64,000 bases of DNA from Fallopia convolvulus. Lineage: Eukaryota; Streptophyta; Magnoliopsida; Caryophyllales; Polygonaceae. Numbering within the stretch: position 1 is the stretch's first letter; each line of letters begins with the position of its first letter. The DNA lies in assembly GCA_964016875.1 (NCBI GenBank), contig OZ024724.1, forward strand, positions 44,321,820-44,385,819, read 5' to 3'. The translations under genes were made by a program, and so were the position numbers. The notes beneath the pieces were generated by a model. It made no database searches and was not told the DNA's origin. It saw only the letters and a program-made list of their open reading frames with translations. Positions 1-10,959 of the stretch are shown here, piece by piece.

Positions 1-104
1 GCAATCAAAGGCCCATAATTGTTCTCATTTCTTATCCTAAGAAATGTTCTCATTTGATCCCATATCTTACTGTGTGTGTACAATATCGTAATTGAGTGCA
101 AAAT

Positions 105-335
105 ACTTTTGCACACTCATTTTCAGTTCATTATGCACACTCAGTTAAATAAAATCATGCATAGTCGATAACAAATTATGCACACTCACATACAAAATTT
201 TGCACAATTAATAGTAAAAGTATACACTCATTATAGTGCACCATGTACACTCAAATAAAAAATCATTATAGATCATCATGCACACTCAGATAAAAAGTCA
301 TTATTGATCATCATGCACACTCAGATAAAAATTAG
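105..335. repeat. Degenerate short repeat, core tgcacactca
   Basis: AT-rich sequence in which the core tgcacactca recurs roughly every 25-45 bases, often followed by gataaaaa or ttaaataaaa. No coding potential was seen. It may be the subterminal part of an unidentified DNA transposon, by analogy with the Mutator-like copies further right, but no terminus was found. Confidence 0.5.
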
Positions 336-481
336 CCAAAGTGCTCAGAAGCCGAGAGCATAGCTACTAACCAACCAAGCAACACTTGGTGGTTTGAAAA
401 TCCTAAAAAGTGTCACCCAAAGCTAAAAAAAAATCAACCTTTACCACAAACTACATCAAAATCTTCAAGTATGTCAAATTC

Positions 482-780
482 TCAAAAAACATCTCCATTT
501 CTCCCATTCAAGTCTACCTTACAAGAAATCCTAAATTTACACTCATGTAGGATTCTTACTGTACAAGTGGTCATATTGGGAATCACATCATCAAATATAA
601 CTTCATTCTTCATCCTCCACAAGGTGTGTAACAAGCAAGTGAAAGCAACTAGGTGTACCTTGTTTTGCTTGGGAATCTTGGAACTACCATAGCCATTCCC
701 CAATTAATCCCTTCCTCACTCCAATATTCAACCACTCAAAGATGCCATTAGCAATGCGCAAAATAACCGGTAAATAATCA
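482..780 (-). pseudogene. Fragment of LINE-type polyprotein C-terminus
   Basis: The minus strand has a 73-residue open stretch (703 to 482) containing LWRMKNEVIFDD. This fits the W-x-x-R/K-N-x-x-I/V-F pattern that follows the zinc-binding reverse transcriptase-associated region in plant LINE-like polyproteins. Sequence upstream on the minus strand (about 780-704) looks like the same protein but is broken by stops. No reverse transcriptase or endonuclease motif lies nearby, so only a short 3' piece survives. The assignment rests on a weak motif. Confidence 0.35.
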
Positions 781-930
781 AGGGGGTAATTACTAAGTAT
801 AAAAAGGAAAACAGATAAATATTGTGTTACATATACAGCCTCATGCTCAAAAATACCTATGTGATCAATACTATGCAGTATGCAAATAAACTTGCATGTG
901 ATGTGCTTAAATTAGAATGCTTAGTGGGAT

Positions 931-1330
931 TGTAAGGCCTCGGCCCAAGAAACCATGTATGTGGGCTTGGCACAAATTCAATTCAAAGTACACTAACCAC
1001 ACATACAGTTTTAAGTGTACAAGTTCATGTAATTAGTGAGTCATTCACTTCAAACAATCAAAAAGTATCCCACATCGGACATCGGTGTATAAGCTTGCAG
1101 GATTCAAAATTTCAAATCGTGTAAATAGGAAGGATGTGAGACGAATTAAAGGGTCGAAAAATCTCTTCGGGTTAAGATCTTTTCTTCTTATATAAAGTCC
1201 AAAAAGTTTTATTTGATGTACAAAAGCTATTTGGTTGTATAAACCCGAGAGTTAGTATTAATAAAATTTCATACTTAGTGCACATTATTAAAATTTCATA
1301 CTTAGTGCACATTATTTTCAGATTTCAACA
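931..1330 (+). repeat. Ty3/gypsy-type 5' LTR
   Basis: The segment begins TGTAAGG and ends TTTCAACA, with a cccacatcgg motif near 1068, a TATA-like tataaa at about 1191, an AATAAA signal near 1258 and a 30-base duplication (around 1263-1320) just before the end. A primer-site-like sequence follows directly, as at the LTR at 40,810-41,394, which also ends TTTCAACA. No 3' partner LTR was found in the window. Confidence 0.55.
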
Positions 1331-1347
1331 CTAGTGTCGTTTGTGGC
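1331..1347 (+). promoter_or_regulatory. Candidate tRNA primer-binding site
   Basis: ctagtgtcgtttgtggc directly follows the LTR end. It parallels ctggcgccaaccgtgtgg, which follows the other gypsy LTR at 41,395, and resembles plant gypsy primer sites of the TGGCGCC type with C-to-T type decay. Confidence 0.4.
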
Positions 1348-1389
1348 AAATAACTCTCCCTAGTCTGACCTACTCTCATGTAACAACAA

Positions 1390-1965
1390 GTAGACCCATT
1401 TTCTCCCCTCAATAACGAGTTAGTGGTCTTCTATCAAAGGAAGGGGTGAGAGTATTAAGGAGGCCAATCGTCGCGGCCTTCTTACATGCTTGTAGGCAAA
1501 AACTGACATGCAAGGTCCTCGTGAATGCTAGTCGGTGAGGTCATAGCTAGCGGGTTCTTCGTTCAAAACCAATTAGCGGGCTTATATTACGAGGCAAGCA
1601 ATCAGGGACGTCATTTGAAATGTCAAGTTTGTTTTGGCCGTTTGAGGGTTGGCTAGCGAAAAAAGCGGCTCCATCTTCACGGTAGGCTAACGATCATTCT
1701 CTGCATGGCCAAATAAGTAGGGTCCGTTGGTAGGTTGAGATCTTGGATGACCGAACCATGCACTCCTTTGCCTTTTGATGCGATCCCTTCAACGACTGTC
1801 GTTGAGGAAGAAAAATCCATATCTGTGCGCTCCAATGAGCCCTTGACGCGCGCCCGCACCAAGGCCATAGCTAGGGCCACATCTTCCTTCATTGGTCGGG
1901 CTACTCAATCCATGAGCTCGGTACAAGACCCGCCTTCCACCATGGTGCTTACATATTTGGTCCAA
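1390..1965 (+). pseudogene. Ty3/gypsy gag leader, 5' part, split by CACTA
   Basis: An open frame from 1735 reads into the CACTA terminus at 1966. If the CACTA element and one copy of the CAA duplication are removed, the same frame continues at 11,414 for dozens of codons with two stops. This supports a single interrupted ORF. The product has no recognisable domain; its position just after an LTR and primer site suggests the variable N-terminal part of a gypsy Gag. The region 1390-1734 shows no long frame. Confidence 0.45.
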
Positions 1966-1985
1966 CACTACACCATTCTGCAGAT

Positions 1986-2395
1986 TTAGCGACCATATTT
2001 TAGCGAACACAAAATACGGTCGCTAATTAGCGACCATATAGTCGCCAATGGTCGCTAATCTGGACGTCAAAACGGGAAAAAAAATAAAACCAACTTAGCG
2101 ACCATGTGGTCGCTAATCTGGGCGTCCACGTGGTCGTCGGGCCTTTATAGTCGCAATATGTGCGCGGGGAAATTTCCCGCCAGCATTTAGCGACCATATG
2201 GTTGCTACACTGGGAACCCACTACCGTGACCATATGGTCACTACAATCAGCGACCATATGGTCTCCACCAATACAGAGACCACATGGTCGCTAGCATGGA
2301 TCATATATTTTGGCGGGCGTCATCAATTTTGGCGGGTAATTTCCCGCTTTTTTTGCGACCACCCGGTCCCTAAAAATAGTAATTGGTAAAAGTGT
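1986..2395. repeat. CACTA 5' subterminal palindromic repeats
   Basis: Repeated copies and variants of gcgaccatatggtcgc, a perfect 16-bp palindrome, in both spacing variants and truncated half-sites. In CACTA elements such subterminal arrays are the binding sites of the TNPA-type protein. Function is inferred from family knowledge. Confidence 0.85.
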
Positions 2396-2404
2396 TGCCA
2401 TTTC

Positions 2405-2540
2405 AGCATATATACCTAGGTTGTAAAAACTTCACTCTCATTCCGCTTCAACAAAACCTCAAGAAAGAAACAATCAACCACAACTCTAAATTGATTCTAG
2501 GAAGAAATTCCGTCAATTTTTACTGACAACCTCACTAAAG
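2405..2540 (+). promoter_or_regulatory. Probable promoter and untranslated first exon of TNP2-like gene
   Basis: A TATA-like catatatacc at about 2406 is followed by a non-coding stretch ending ctaaag|gtatgt, a good donor at 2540/2541. The matching acceptor aaatgcag|g at 2837/2838 lies ten bases before the transposase ATG. The intron 2541-2837 contains another palindrome cluster, so the regulator-binding sites extend past the transcription start. Confidence 0.5.
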
Positions 2541-2704
2541 GTATGTATTTAAATCTTATTCATAATATTTCATTCTGTCATTATATTGTTTTAGACAAAT
2601 ATTGTTGGTAGAAAGCATTTATTTATAAGAGATTGTGTTACAGAATTTAACCACATATAGCATATAGCAATTGGTTATGTTAAAAATATTTGTTCTAATA
2701 TATT

Positions 2705-2785
2705 GTATGTGGCGACCATTTGGTCGCTAAATACATAGTAGCGACCATATGGTCGCTAATTAGCGACTATATGGTCGCCATATTC
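2705..2785. repeat. Palindromic repeats inside TNP2 leader intron
   Basis: Two to three copies of the gcgaccat..ggtcgc palindrome lie within the predicted leader intron. They are upstream of the ATG and may let the TNPA-like protein regulate transposase expression as well as bind the ends. Confidence 0.7.
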
Positions 2786-2847
2786 AGGATAATATGTACT
2801 CGAAATCATATAATTATACTCTTATATTGAAATGCAGGAAGGAAAAA

Positions 2848-5800
2848 ATGCGTGAGTGGATGTATGTACGTAATATAGATGGTTTTTTGAACCAGGGGTT
2901 TTTAGTTGGCGTAGAACAATTTCTCGAATTCTGCAAACCTATGTCGTCCTATAACCGATCCAAATTAAGGTGTCCGTGTCGTAGGTACAAGAATAAGAAA
3001 CTGAAATCTGTACATGATGCGCATTATCACCTTGTTAAGGAAGGTTTTGTTCCTAACTATTACCATTGGGTTTTGCACGGGGAGACAGATGAAAGGTTCG
3101 ACGCATTTTTGGCCGAGTCTAGATGGCATGAAGGTTGTATCAGTACTGATCCAGCACCACTAGTAAATGGTGGGAATGATAATCGAATGGAACATATGGT
3201 GTATGACGGTTTTAATTATGCCCGAAGTGATTACACTACTGAGGATCCTGTGTAGAATGCGGATATAAGGCATGAGCAATGGGAGCAATATTATAATGAA
3301 GCGCCCAATCCTGATGCACAGCGTATGTACAAGATGTTGTCGGCCGCAAATAGGCCTTTGTGGTTTGGATGTGATATGACGCAGTTGGAGGCTGCGACTG
3401 AGCTAATGAGCCTAAAGTCTAAGCTAAGGATGACAGAGCGCGGATATGACATGATCTCGGATTTTTATAGATGCGTTTCTCACCCGGAGACGATATTACC
3501 AGCCACGTTTTACGACACGAAAAAACTGGTTGATGGTCTCGGTCTTCCTTACGAGGCCATTGATTGTTGTCCAAACTCTTGCATGATATATTGGGGTGTC
3601 GATGCAGAATACGCGGCATGCAAGATATTTGACTATCCTAAATGGAAGCAAGGCAAGACAAAGCTCATTCCCTATTCTCGTATGTTTTACTTGCCAATAA
3701 CTCCACGATTACAGAGGCTGTACGCATTTTTGGTGACTGCCGAACACATGAGATGGCATGCAAAGCACGTACAAGATGGGGTGATGAGACATCCGTCAGA
3801 TGCAGAGGCATGGAGGCACTTCAATGTTGTGCGGCCAGATTTTGCATCAAAAACACGAAATGTGAGACTAGGCTTGTGCACGGACGGTTTCAATCCGTTC
3901 GGGGCGTCCGGGCACCAATACTCATGTTGGCTTGTGATTCTGACACCCTACAACCTCCTTCCATCGGTGTGTATGAGAGAAGAGGTTATGTTTTTGACGG
4001 TTATTGTACCTGGACCGAAGAGCTCGAAGCAAAAGTTGGATGTCTACTTGCAGCCGTTGATAGCCGAGCTGAAGGATCTGTGGCTTAATAGGGTGTGCAC
4101 ATACGATTCTTGGAGGAAGCAGAATTTTGTGTTGCGTGCAGCTGTAATATGGAGTATTAGTGACTTCCCCGCATATTCGATGTTGTCAGGTATGTTGTTA
4201 ATTTTACATATGCTAATGAATTTGAAATTATTATATATAATAATAACGCATATATATGATGTGTGAAATTTAATTAACGTGTGATACAAAATATATGTTT
4301 GTGTAGGCTGGAGCACTTCTGGGAAATACGCGTGTCCTTATTGCATGGAGGACACCAATGGATTTTATCTAACACATGGACACAAAATGTGTTGGTTCGA
4401 TTGTCACAGGAGGTTTACAGAACCTGATCATCACTTCGGAAATAATATATAAGACTGATTTCAAGAAAGGTCGACGAGAGCGTCATGGTCCCCCTGTACT
4501 TCGTGATGGATACGAGATTTTAGACCTGAAAAACAATATTGGGTTGATGAAGATAACTGAAGTGGGAGCTGAGGAGCACAATGTTGCGGTTAGTAGAGGT
4601 CGGGTTGGAAGAAGAAAAGCATTTTCTGGGACCTACCTTACTGGCCTAGTCTGCTGGTAAGACATAATTTAGATGTCATGCACATTGAAAAAAATGTCTT
4701 CAATAATGTTTTCTTCACCATTCTCGATGTTCCGAAGAAAGTCGAAAGACAAGTGGTTGGCCAGAAAGGATATAAAGGAATTGTGCAAGCGTCCGGATTT
4801 GGAACCTGATGAGGAGGACAATAGGTACCCAAAAGCTTGCTATGCACTAGATCATCATGAAAACAAGTGCTTCTAGATTGGTTGAGATCCGTAAAAATTC
4901 CGAATGGCTACGTGTCCAACTTGAGTCGCTGCATTGACTTGCACAAGTTTAGACTCTTTGGGATGAAGAGCCATGATTGTCATGTGTTTATGCAAAGGTT
5001 GATGCATGTTGCTTTTCGTCCATTTCTTGATGACAAAGTCTGGGAGCCCATTGCTCAGCTAAGTGCGTTCTTCAAGGACCTGACGTGTTACGAGCTGAAG
5101 CCTGAGGTGGTTATGCAATTGCACAAGGAAAAACCAATAATTTTGTGCAAGCTAGAGCGCATCTTTCCCCCCTGCGTTATTTGATTCAATGGAGCACTTG
5201 CCTATTCATCTGCCACGGAAAGCTTCACTTTGTGGCCCTGTCAATTATATATGGATGTATCCAGAAGAAAGGTACGTACATTTATATGCAGTTGTTCAAT
5301 TTTGGATTTATATAATTAACTTGTATAAGAAATATTAATGGTTTTTAATGTATATCATGTAGGCTCTTAAAAAGGCTGAAGGTCTCAATTGGCAACAAAG
5401 CCGACGTTGAGGGGTCAATTTGTAGTGTCTATCTCGTTAAGGAGACGTTCACATTTTGCTCGTATTATTTTAGCTCACATTTCGCGAGTAATCATATGGA
5501 TATCGTCCGCAACGTCAGTTGCACACTTCTAGTTGGGGTTGATCCGGGTGATTTGTCTATTTTCACAACAACTGGTTGAACCTTGGGTAGCAGATCAACT
5601 GGTCGTGTCCTCACAGATGATGAATTCCATGTGATCCAAACTTAGATTCACATGAACTGCGTCGAAGTGGAACCCTATATTGAGTAGTTTCTATAATCTC
5701 AACTAATTAATGTTATATATATGTTGATTTGAATAAAGTAGGGGTTCGATATATATAAAATATGTATTTCATTCAATTACTCTGTCGTAGGTACTATTTG

Positions 5801-6686
5801 ACAAATTTTGTGCGATCGTCAAATCCAACAATAACCGATGCTGAAGAGAAAAACATTTTGGAAAGACACTTTCTCCTCTGGTTCTACTCCCATGTAAGGA
5901 TTTCTTATATTATTTTCAATTTATTTTCAAATTATATATATGTTGACTCCCAAATTGTATATATATGTTGATTTAAAATTGCAGGTCGACAGTCCGATAA
6001 TTACAGATCCTAACATTGCAACACATTCTCGTGGACCCTCTAAAAAAGTGAGGACATATCCTGGTTATTTTATGAATGGTTACCGATTCCACAGGAGGGC
6101 ACACGCATCAACCAGGGCCACTGACAATAGTGGAGTTTGTGTTCTAGGACAAAGCTTTGGCACCAACGAGGAGGACTTCTATGGTGTGCTAGAGAAAATC
6201 ATTGAGCTGAATTACATATCTCCAACCGTAAAGCGCCCTATTGTCTTTAATTGTTCATGGTTTGACACTAGAAGTCGTGGAGGAACACGCATTCACCCTC
6301 ACCTAAAGTTTGTCAATGTTCATCGACATAAAATGTTGAGAACAAAAGATCGTTACGTATTTTATTTCCTCGATTACCCAAAGATGAGGCTTGAAAATGC
6401 TGAATGGAGAGCGACCTGTAAAGTGAAGTCACGTGTGTGGCCCAATGAAGGTACGTGCGTAGACCCTCATGAGAGTGGTTCCAGGGGCGTTGCTGTTGAG
6501 GAGGCATTTCAACATGATTCTTCCCTTCCACGAGTTATCGACGACACACAAGATAATTATCCACTTGGTCCGCTAAATGACCCAAACGGAGAGGATCATG
6601 TCATTAAGGATCAAGAAGAGACGTCAATTGAAACGTCTGAGGGTAAGTTTGAGAGTGAGACGGATACAGATGAGGAAGACATGTAA
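2848..6686 (+). pseudogene. TNP2-like CACTA transposase, multi-exon, inactivated
   Basis: The start is the ATG at 2848, just after an intron acceptor. The first about 90 residues match the transposase-associated domain: REWMYVRN at the start, then RCPCRRYKN and HGETDE. The catalytic Transposase_21 core follows (about 3325-4189), with LGLCTDGFNPFG, YSCWLVILTPYNL, TYDSW and DFPAYSMLSG. Introns are visible at 4190-4306, 5272-5362 and 5894-5984. Downstream are the DUF4218-like part (around 5190-5640; SMEHLPIHLP, NKADVEGSI) and the DUF4216-like C-terminal part (5985-6686), ending in an acidic tail. Lesions are an in-frame TAG at 3253-3255, a frame change near 4445, a stop after 4660, further frame changes around 4675-5200 and stops in the DUF4218 part. 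The family normally encodes about 1,000 residues that cut at the CACTA ends. The layout is complete but the product cannot be made. Confidence 0.88.
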
Positions 6687-6697
6687 TCTGAACACTA

Positions 6698-6858
6698 CTA
6701 TTGTATTGCCATTCACTTTTATGATAACACTATTGTATTGACATTCACTTTTATGATAACACTATTGTATTGCCATTCACTTTTATGATAACACTATTGT
6801 ATTGCTATCAACTTCTCTGATAACACTATTAACATTTAATTTTCTGATAACACTATTA
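6698..6858. repeat. 32-bp tandem repeat, five copies
   Basis: Units built on tgtattg(c/a)cattcacttt plus atgataacactat follow directly after the transposase stop codon. The first three units are nearly identical; the last two are diverged and shorter. They lie in what would be the transposase 3' untranslated region. Confidence 0.8.
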
Positions 6859-7017
6859 CCATGACAAGAGTCATGCATGCACATTTACTACTCTGATTCA
6901 TCCTTTCCAACCATAAAAGGAGATCACCATCTCCAATTCCAACATACCTTCCCAGTGAAAGCTCCATCTTCACCTCAAATTCCAACATCAAATCCCACCT
7001 AAAACTTCCATCCTCAA

Positions 7018-7218
7018 ATGGCTCAAAGGAGAGGGTGTACCCGGCGAACGACCACCTTAGCTCCAGAAGTCATCAACTTCTCCATTGTGCGTGTGCGTGG
7101 GGATAGGGAGACAAGAACCGAATGGAGCACCACACCAAATCTCCAATTAAGAGTAGTCATCGCTGATTGGACACTATTTCCCGGGGGAGCACCACCAGGA
7201 TTTTCCTTTTTTTCTTGA
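7018..7218 (+). CDS. Small unidentified ORF between the two CACTA genes
   Basis: A 66-residue frame begins MAQRRGCTRRTT and lies between the transposase and TNPA-like genes, downstream of a C-rich leader-like stretch (6880-7017). A second frame continues it at 7219-7325 with acidic and aliphatic residues (NDDDIIDRIAARE) and ends in TGA. The two may be one small gene with a frame change. It matches no family I recognise. It could be an accessory CACTA ORF, a captured exon, or chance. Confidence 0.25.
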   Translation: MAQRRGCTRRTTTLAPEVINFSIVRVRGDRETRTEWSTTPNLQLRVVIADWTLFPGGAPPGFSFFS

Positions 7219-7400
7219 ACGACGACGACATCATTGATCGCATTGCGGCTAGGGAAACGGTTGTGCAGCTTCGCGTGCTTGAAGGTGCTGAGATCCGGGC
7301 AGTTGATACTCCACGTACAACATGAGAGTCCATTAATTGTAGTTATTTGTTTATGTTTCCACTTAAAAGCTTCACTTTGTGTTGTTTGATTTATTTGTTT

Positions 7401-7544
7401 GTCACTTCGTTTAATGTACTTAGGAAGCAAGTGTATGTAACTTGGTTTCGTTTGGAAGCAATGAATTTGTTTGTAACTTGGTTTCGTTTGGAATCAATGA
7501 AGTTGTTTGTAACTTGGTTTAGTTTCGAAACCATTGTGTGTTGT
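7401..7544. repeat. 36-bp tandem repeat, four copies
   Basis: Four consecutive 36-base units begin at 7401, 7437, 7473 and 7509, with the core gtaacttggtttcgtttgga. They become more similar from left to right and diverge again in the last. They may be the 3' untranslated part of the small ORF upstream. Confidence 0.75.
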
Positions 7545-7740
7545 TTGTTTTGGTACAATTGAGTTTTTTGTCACATAAGTTAATTTTTCTGATAACATTA
7601 TTATCATTTAATATTCCGATTTTCTGAGACGGATTGCAGTTGTTGTCCCATTTGAACGGTTTCGTTTTGTCCCATTTGAGTCCTCGAACCAAATATTGTT
7701 GGTAGAAAGTGTTTGTTTACATATAATGTCTCCACTTTAG

Positions 7741-8075
7741 CAATATAGCGACCATATGGTCGGGACCTTTAAAATTTTAGCGACCATATGGTCGCTACCT
7801 TTAAAATTTTAGCTCGAAATTGGAATTTTTAGCGCGTAGTTCGATTTTATTTCATTTATAGCGACCATATGGTCTCTAATTAGCGACCATATGGTCGCCA
7901 AAACGAAATTTATGGCGCCATTCTGAAATACTTGGGGGGGAATCTGAAATTTCGGCCTCTTAAGCGAAATATTTGGATTTGCGACGATATGGTCGCTAAT
8001 GAGTGGACATGGCATTACTTACATATAGAGACCATATGGTCGCTATATTCAGCGACCATATGGTCGCTAAATGTA
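7741..8075. repeat. Internal palindrome cluster between CACTA genes
   Basis: Seven or more copies of the gcgaccatatggtcgc palindrome lie about 5.7 kb from the left end. The cluster is preceded by aaatattgttggtagaaag (about 7692), which also occurs at about 2600 in the transposase leader intron, so the block looks like a duplicated copy of the 5' subterminal region. It lies just upstream of the second gene's leader and probably acts in its promoter. Confidence 0.75.
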
Positions 8076-8079
8076 AATA

Positions 8080-8585
8080 AGAAGGCGAACAAATCACCTT
8101 CTCCTTCATTCTGAAACCCTCGCCTTCCTCTCTCTCCCGTCTCGCCTCCGCCGAACTCGTCTCCGTCTCGCCTCCGCCGAACTCGTCTCCCGTCTCGCCT
8201 CGTCTTTGCCGCCTTTCCCAGCGTCGCCCGCCTCTCCCAGCGTCACCGCAAGCCGGCTCGTCTCCGCCCTCCTCTGCGTCTACGAGCACCTCTACCTCTC
8301 TGCGAGCGCCCCTGCCTCGCCACCTCCTCTCCCTCGAGCGAGTGCCGCCTCCCGCCGTCCCTCCTCTCCTCTTCCTCCTCCTCCTCCTCCTCCCGACGCC
8401 CCTCCTTCTCCTCCCACCGCCCTCCTCCTCCTCCTCCTCCGGCTCCGCCGCCAGCAGCCCCCGCCAGCAGCCTCTCAGAGCCGCCAACAACCCCCTCCAA
8501 CAACCTCTAGGAGTTGCCCCTCCCGCAGCCTCTTGGAGCCGCCCCCCTCCAGCCTCGCGAGCCCCTCCCGCCGCCCCTTTTCCGG
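8080..8585 (+). promoter_or_regulatory. C-rich untranslated leader exon of TNPA-like gene (predicted)
   Basis: A pyrimidine-rich tract of CTC/CCG repeats, ending near ccgg|gtattt at 8585/8586. Long open frames exist on both strands (8206-8635 on plus, 8598-7996 on minus) but are made of Ser/Pro or Gly/Arg/Glu runs from low-complexity DNA. The arrangement mirrors the transposase gene: palindromes, untranslated exon, intron, then an ATG about ten bases past an acceptor (tttttag at 9267, ATG at 9278). Confidence 0.4.
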
Positions 8586-8739
8586 GTATTTTTTCCACTT
8601 TCGGTTTATTTAGTATTTTCGTTAACGCATTTTAGATTAAATTTGTAGTTTAGGATTTGGATTGGATAGATTTTGATGAATTTGGAAAAAATTTGATTGA
8701 ATTTGGATAGAGTTTGAATGAATTAGGATAGAGTTTGAA

Positions 8740-9146
8740 TGAAATTGATTATTGTTATTGAATAAGTTGATTGTTGATTTGGAAAAAATGGACTAAATTG
8801 ATTGTTGTTGTTGAAATGTTGGGAAAAATTGATTGTTGATTTCTCAAGTTTGAATGAAATGGATTGTTGTTGTTGAATAGAGTTTGAATGAAATTGTTGG
8901 GAAAAATGTTGGGTTGTGCTTGTTGTTGTTGCTTGTTGTTGTTGTTGTTGTTGTTTTTATGATTGAGAAATTTGGAAAAAATTGATTGACAAATTGATGC
9001 TGCTTGGGTTGTTGTTGATTTGATTGTTGTTGTTGTTGTTGTTACGGATTGAGAAATGTTGGGAAAAATGATTTAGAAATTTGGTTTGAATTGGACTAAA
9101 TTGTTGTTTTTTGTTTTTTTGTTTCTTTGTTTCTTTGTTTGTTTGT

Positions 9147-9207
<61 letters not shown>
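8740..9207. repeat. TTG-rich sequence ending in a long (TTG)n microsatellite
   Basis: Diffuse ttgttgatt repeats condense into an uninterrupted ttg tract at about 9147-9207. It lies in the predicted leader intron of the TNPA-like gene. Confidence 0.85.
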
Positions 9208-9208
<1 letters not shown>

Positions 9209-9277
9209 ATGCTTGAGAAATTTGGAAAAAATGATTGAGAAATTTGTATTGAATTGTTGATTTTTAGTTGTATTATT

Positions 9278-10777
9278 ATGGCCGGAGGATCACGTTGACA
9301 TGCACGAGTTCCTCGTCCGGACGAGCCGAGCTCGTCCCGGATACCGAATGAGGAGAACTCGTCCGAGGCGACCCACACGGATACACCACGCTTTTCTGAG
9401 GACGACGGGCTCCGCCATCCTAGTATAGAGGAGTCGGGCACCCAAGCGGAGGAGTCCCGCGCCACTACGCCCGCGTCCTCGTCGGGATCGAGTTGAGGTC
9501 TTGATCTAAATCGCGTTTGGGATCTTTAAATTATCGGCGGGTGGTACGTACAATTTCCTCTAAGACATTGCTTTTATTAATTTCTTTTCTTACCTTTAAG
9601 ACTGTTATAACACGTTTTTCGAATCCTCGCAGCTTGCAGCCGTTGGGCATGGTGTCGCGGTGGTCGACACATATCATTCAATGCCAACCCAACGATAAGG
9701 CGTCGGAGTTCGACTTTACCTCCGCCGCATCGAAGACTCGTTGGTTTGAGTCTTGGAGGTTAAATTTTATTTAATTTGAGTTTCTTTTTACAAATTCCGC
9801 ATTAATTAGTTAATATTTTTAAATAATTGTTTTGTTGGATTTAATTAGACGCACTTTCGATGGGATCCCTCCCAGCTAGGTATGGACGTCGAGTCCGTCC
9901 GGTTGCTGTGGGAGAAGAGAGCCAAGAAGAGATACAATGACTTGATCAGGAAGCACCGTCAGGCCGGGACGAAGCCGGAATTCATCGACTCCGCCACATG
10001 GGAGAACTAGAAGACGACGCATTGGTCCACAAAGGCATTCAAAGCCAAGTGTGTGCGCGAGAAGGCAATCCGGCATGCAAATCCGGCGAACCACAGTAGT
10101 GGTTCGAGGTCCCACCTCGACACCATGCGTCGCTTTTGTAAGTATTTTATCTTAATTTGATTAAACTTAAATTAAGTTAATTATTCTTAATAGTTCGTAA
10201 CACCCTTAATGAAATTTGTAGGAGCAACACCTGCAGCGTCGCATCACGCCTCTCGAGCTTCTCATCGAGACGCACACGCAGGGCGCCGATAGGCGTTTTA
10301 TAGACAAGCGGTCGGCCTTAATTGCTATAAGTTTTAATTATTTTACCTCATCTTTAATCTTGTATATTATTAATTTTATTTATATTATTTGCGTTATTTG
10401 TTAGGCTTGGACCCAGGAGATCCTCATCCAGAGGTCCTCGGAATCGGGCACACCGCCGTCCTTTCAAGACGAGTGTGATGCCTTTCTGACGACCGCTGAG
10501 GATGGGCATGGGAGGTGCCGTCTTTGGCCTTGGCAACGCCGCCCACGAGTTTTACGGTGAGCGATTGACGGCATTGCGTGGTCCATCTCCTCGGGTCGCG
10601 ACATTGACGCAGGAAAACGTCGGGCTTAGGGAAACCGCAGATGATCTACAGAGGAGGTTGCGCGAGGTCGAGGCGTGGATGCACCAGATGCGACGAATGG
10701 ACCCGCATGAGGGTGGGTCCCACCAGCCCGGTCCCGACGGCACCGGCGACGCAGACGGCTCCGGCGAAGCCGTCTAG
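9278..10777 (+). pseudogene. TNPA-like CACTA protein (Transposase_24 type), inactivated
   Basis: The start is the ATG at 9278 after an acceptor at 9267. The frame meets TGA at 9296 after six codons, then stays open to 9494 with a Ser/Glu-rich acidic composition; the TGA may be a decayed CGA. Later exons are recognisable at about 9640-9762, 9850-10140 (LLWEKRAKKRYNDLIRKH, then KAFKAKCVREKAIRHAN, the basic Transposase_24 signature), 10223-10311 (QRRITPLELLIETHTQG) and 10405-10777. The last exon changes frame near 10515, then reads GGAVFGLGNAAHEFYG and an amphipathic, coiled-coil-like helix before its stop. A second stop, TAG at 10008, sits where the family usually has Trp. Such proteins bind the subterminal repeats and bring the ends together. 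Exon borders are inferred from splice consensus and reading frame. Confidence 0.78.
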
Positions 10778-10959
10778 ATTAGCGTAGTTTTATTATATTA
10801 TTAAATATTATAAATTATTTAAATTTATGTAAATTAATGAATTTATGTCTGCAAATTATTTAAATTTATGTAAATTATTGAATTTATGTTAATTAATGAA
10901 TTATCAAATATTAAATTTTAATTATTTATATTAATTCGTAATTATTTTTTAAAACAAAT

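Noticed and set aside
482..703. Plus-strand frame 471-692 as a gene
   Set aside because: It mirrors the minus-strand LINE-like frame and shows no motif.
7996..8635. Overlapping 86-200-codon frames on both strands
   Set aside because: All consist of Pro/Ser/Leu or Gly/Arg/Glu runs from CTC/CCG low-complexity DNA; the region fits an untranslated leader better.
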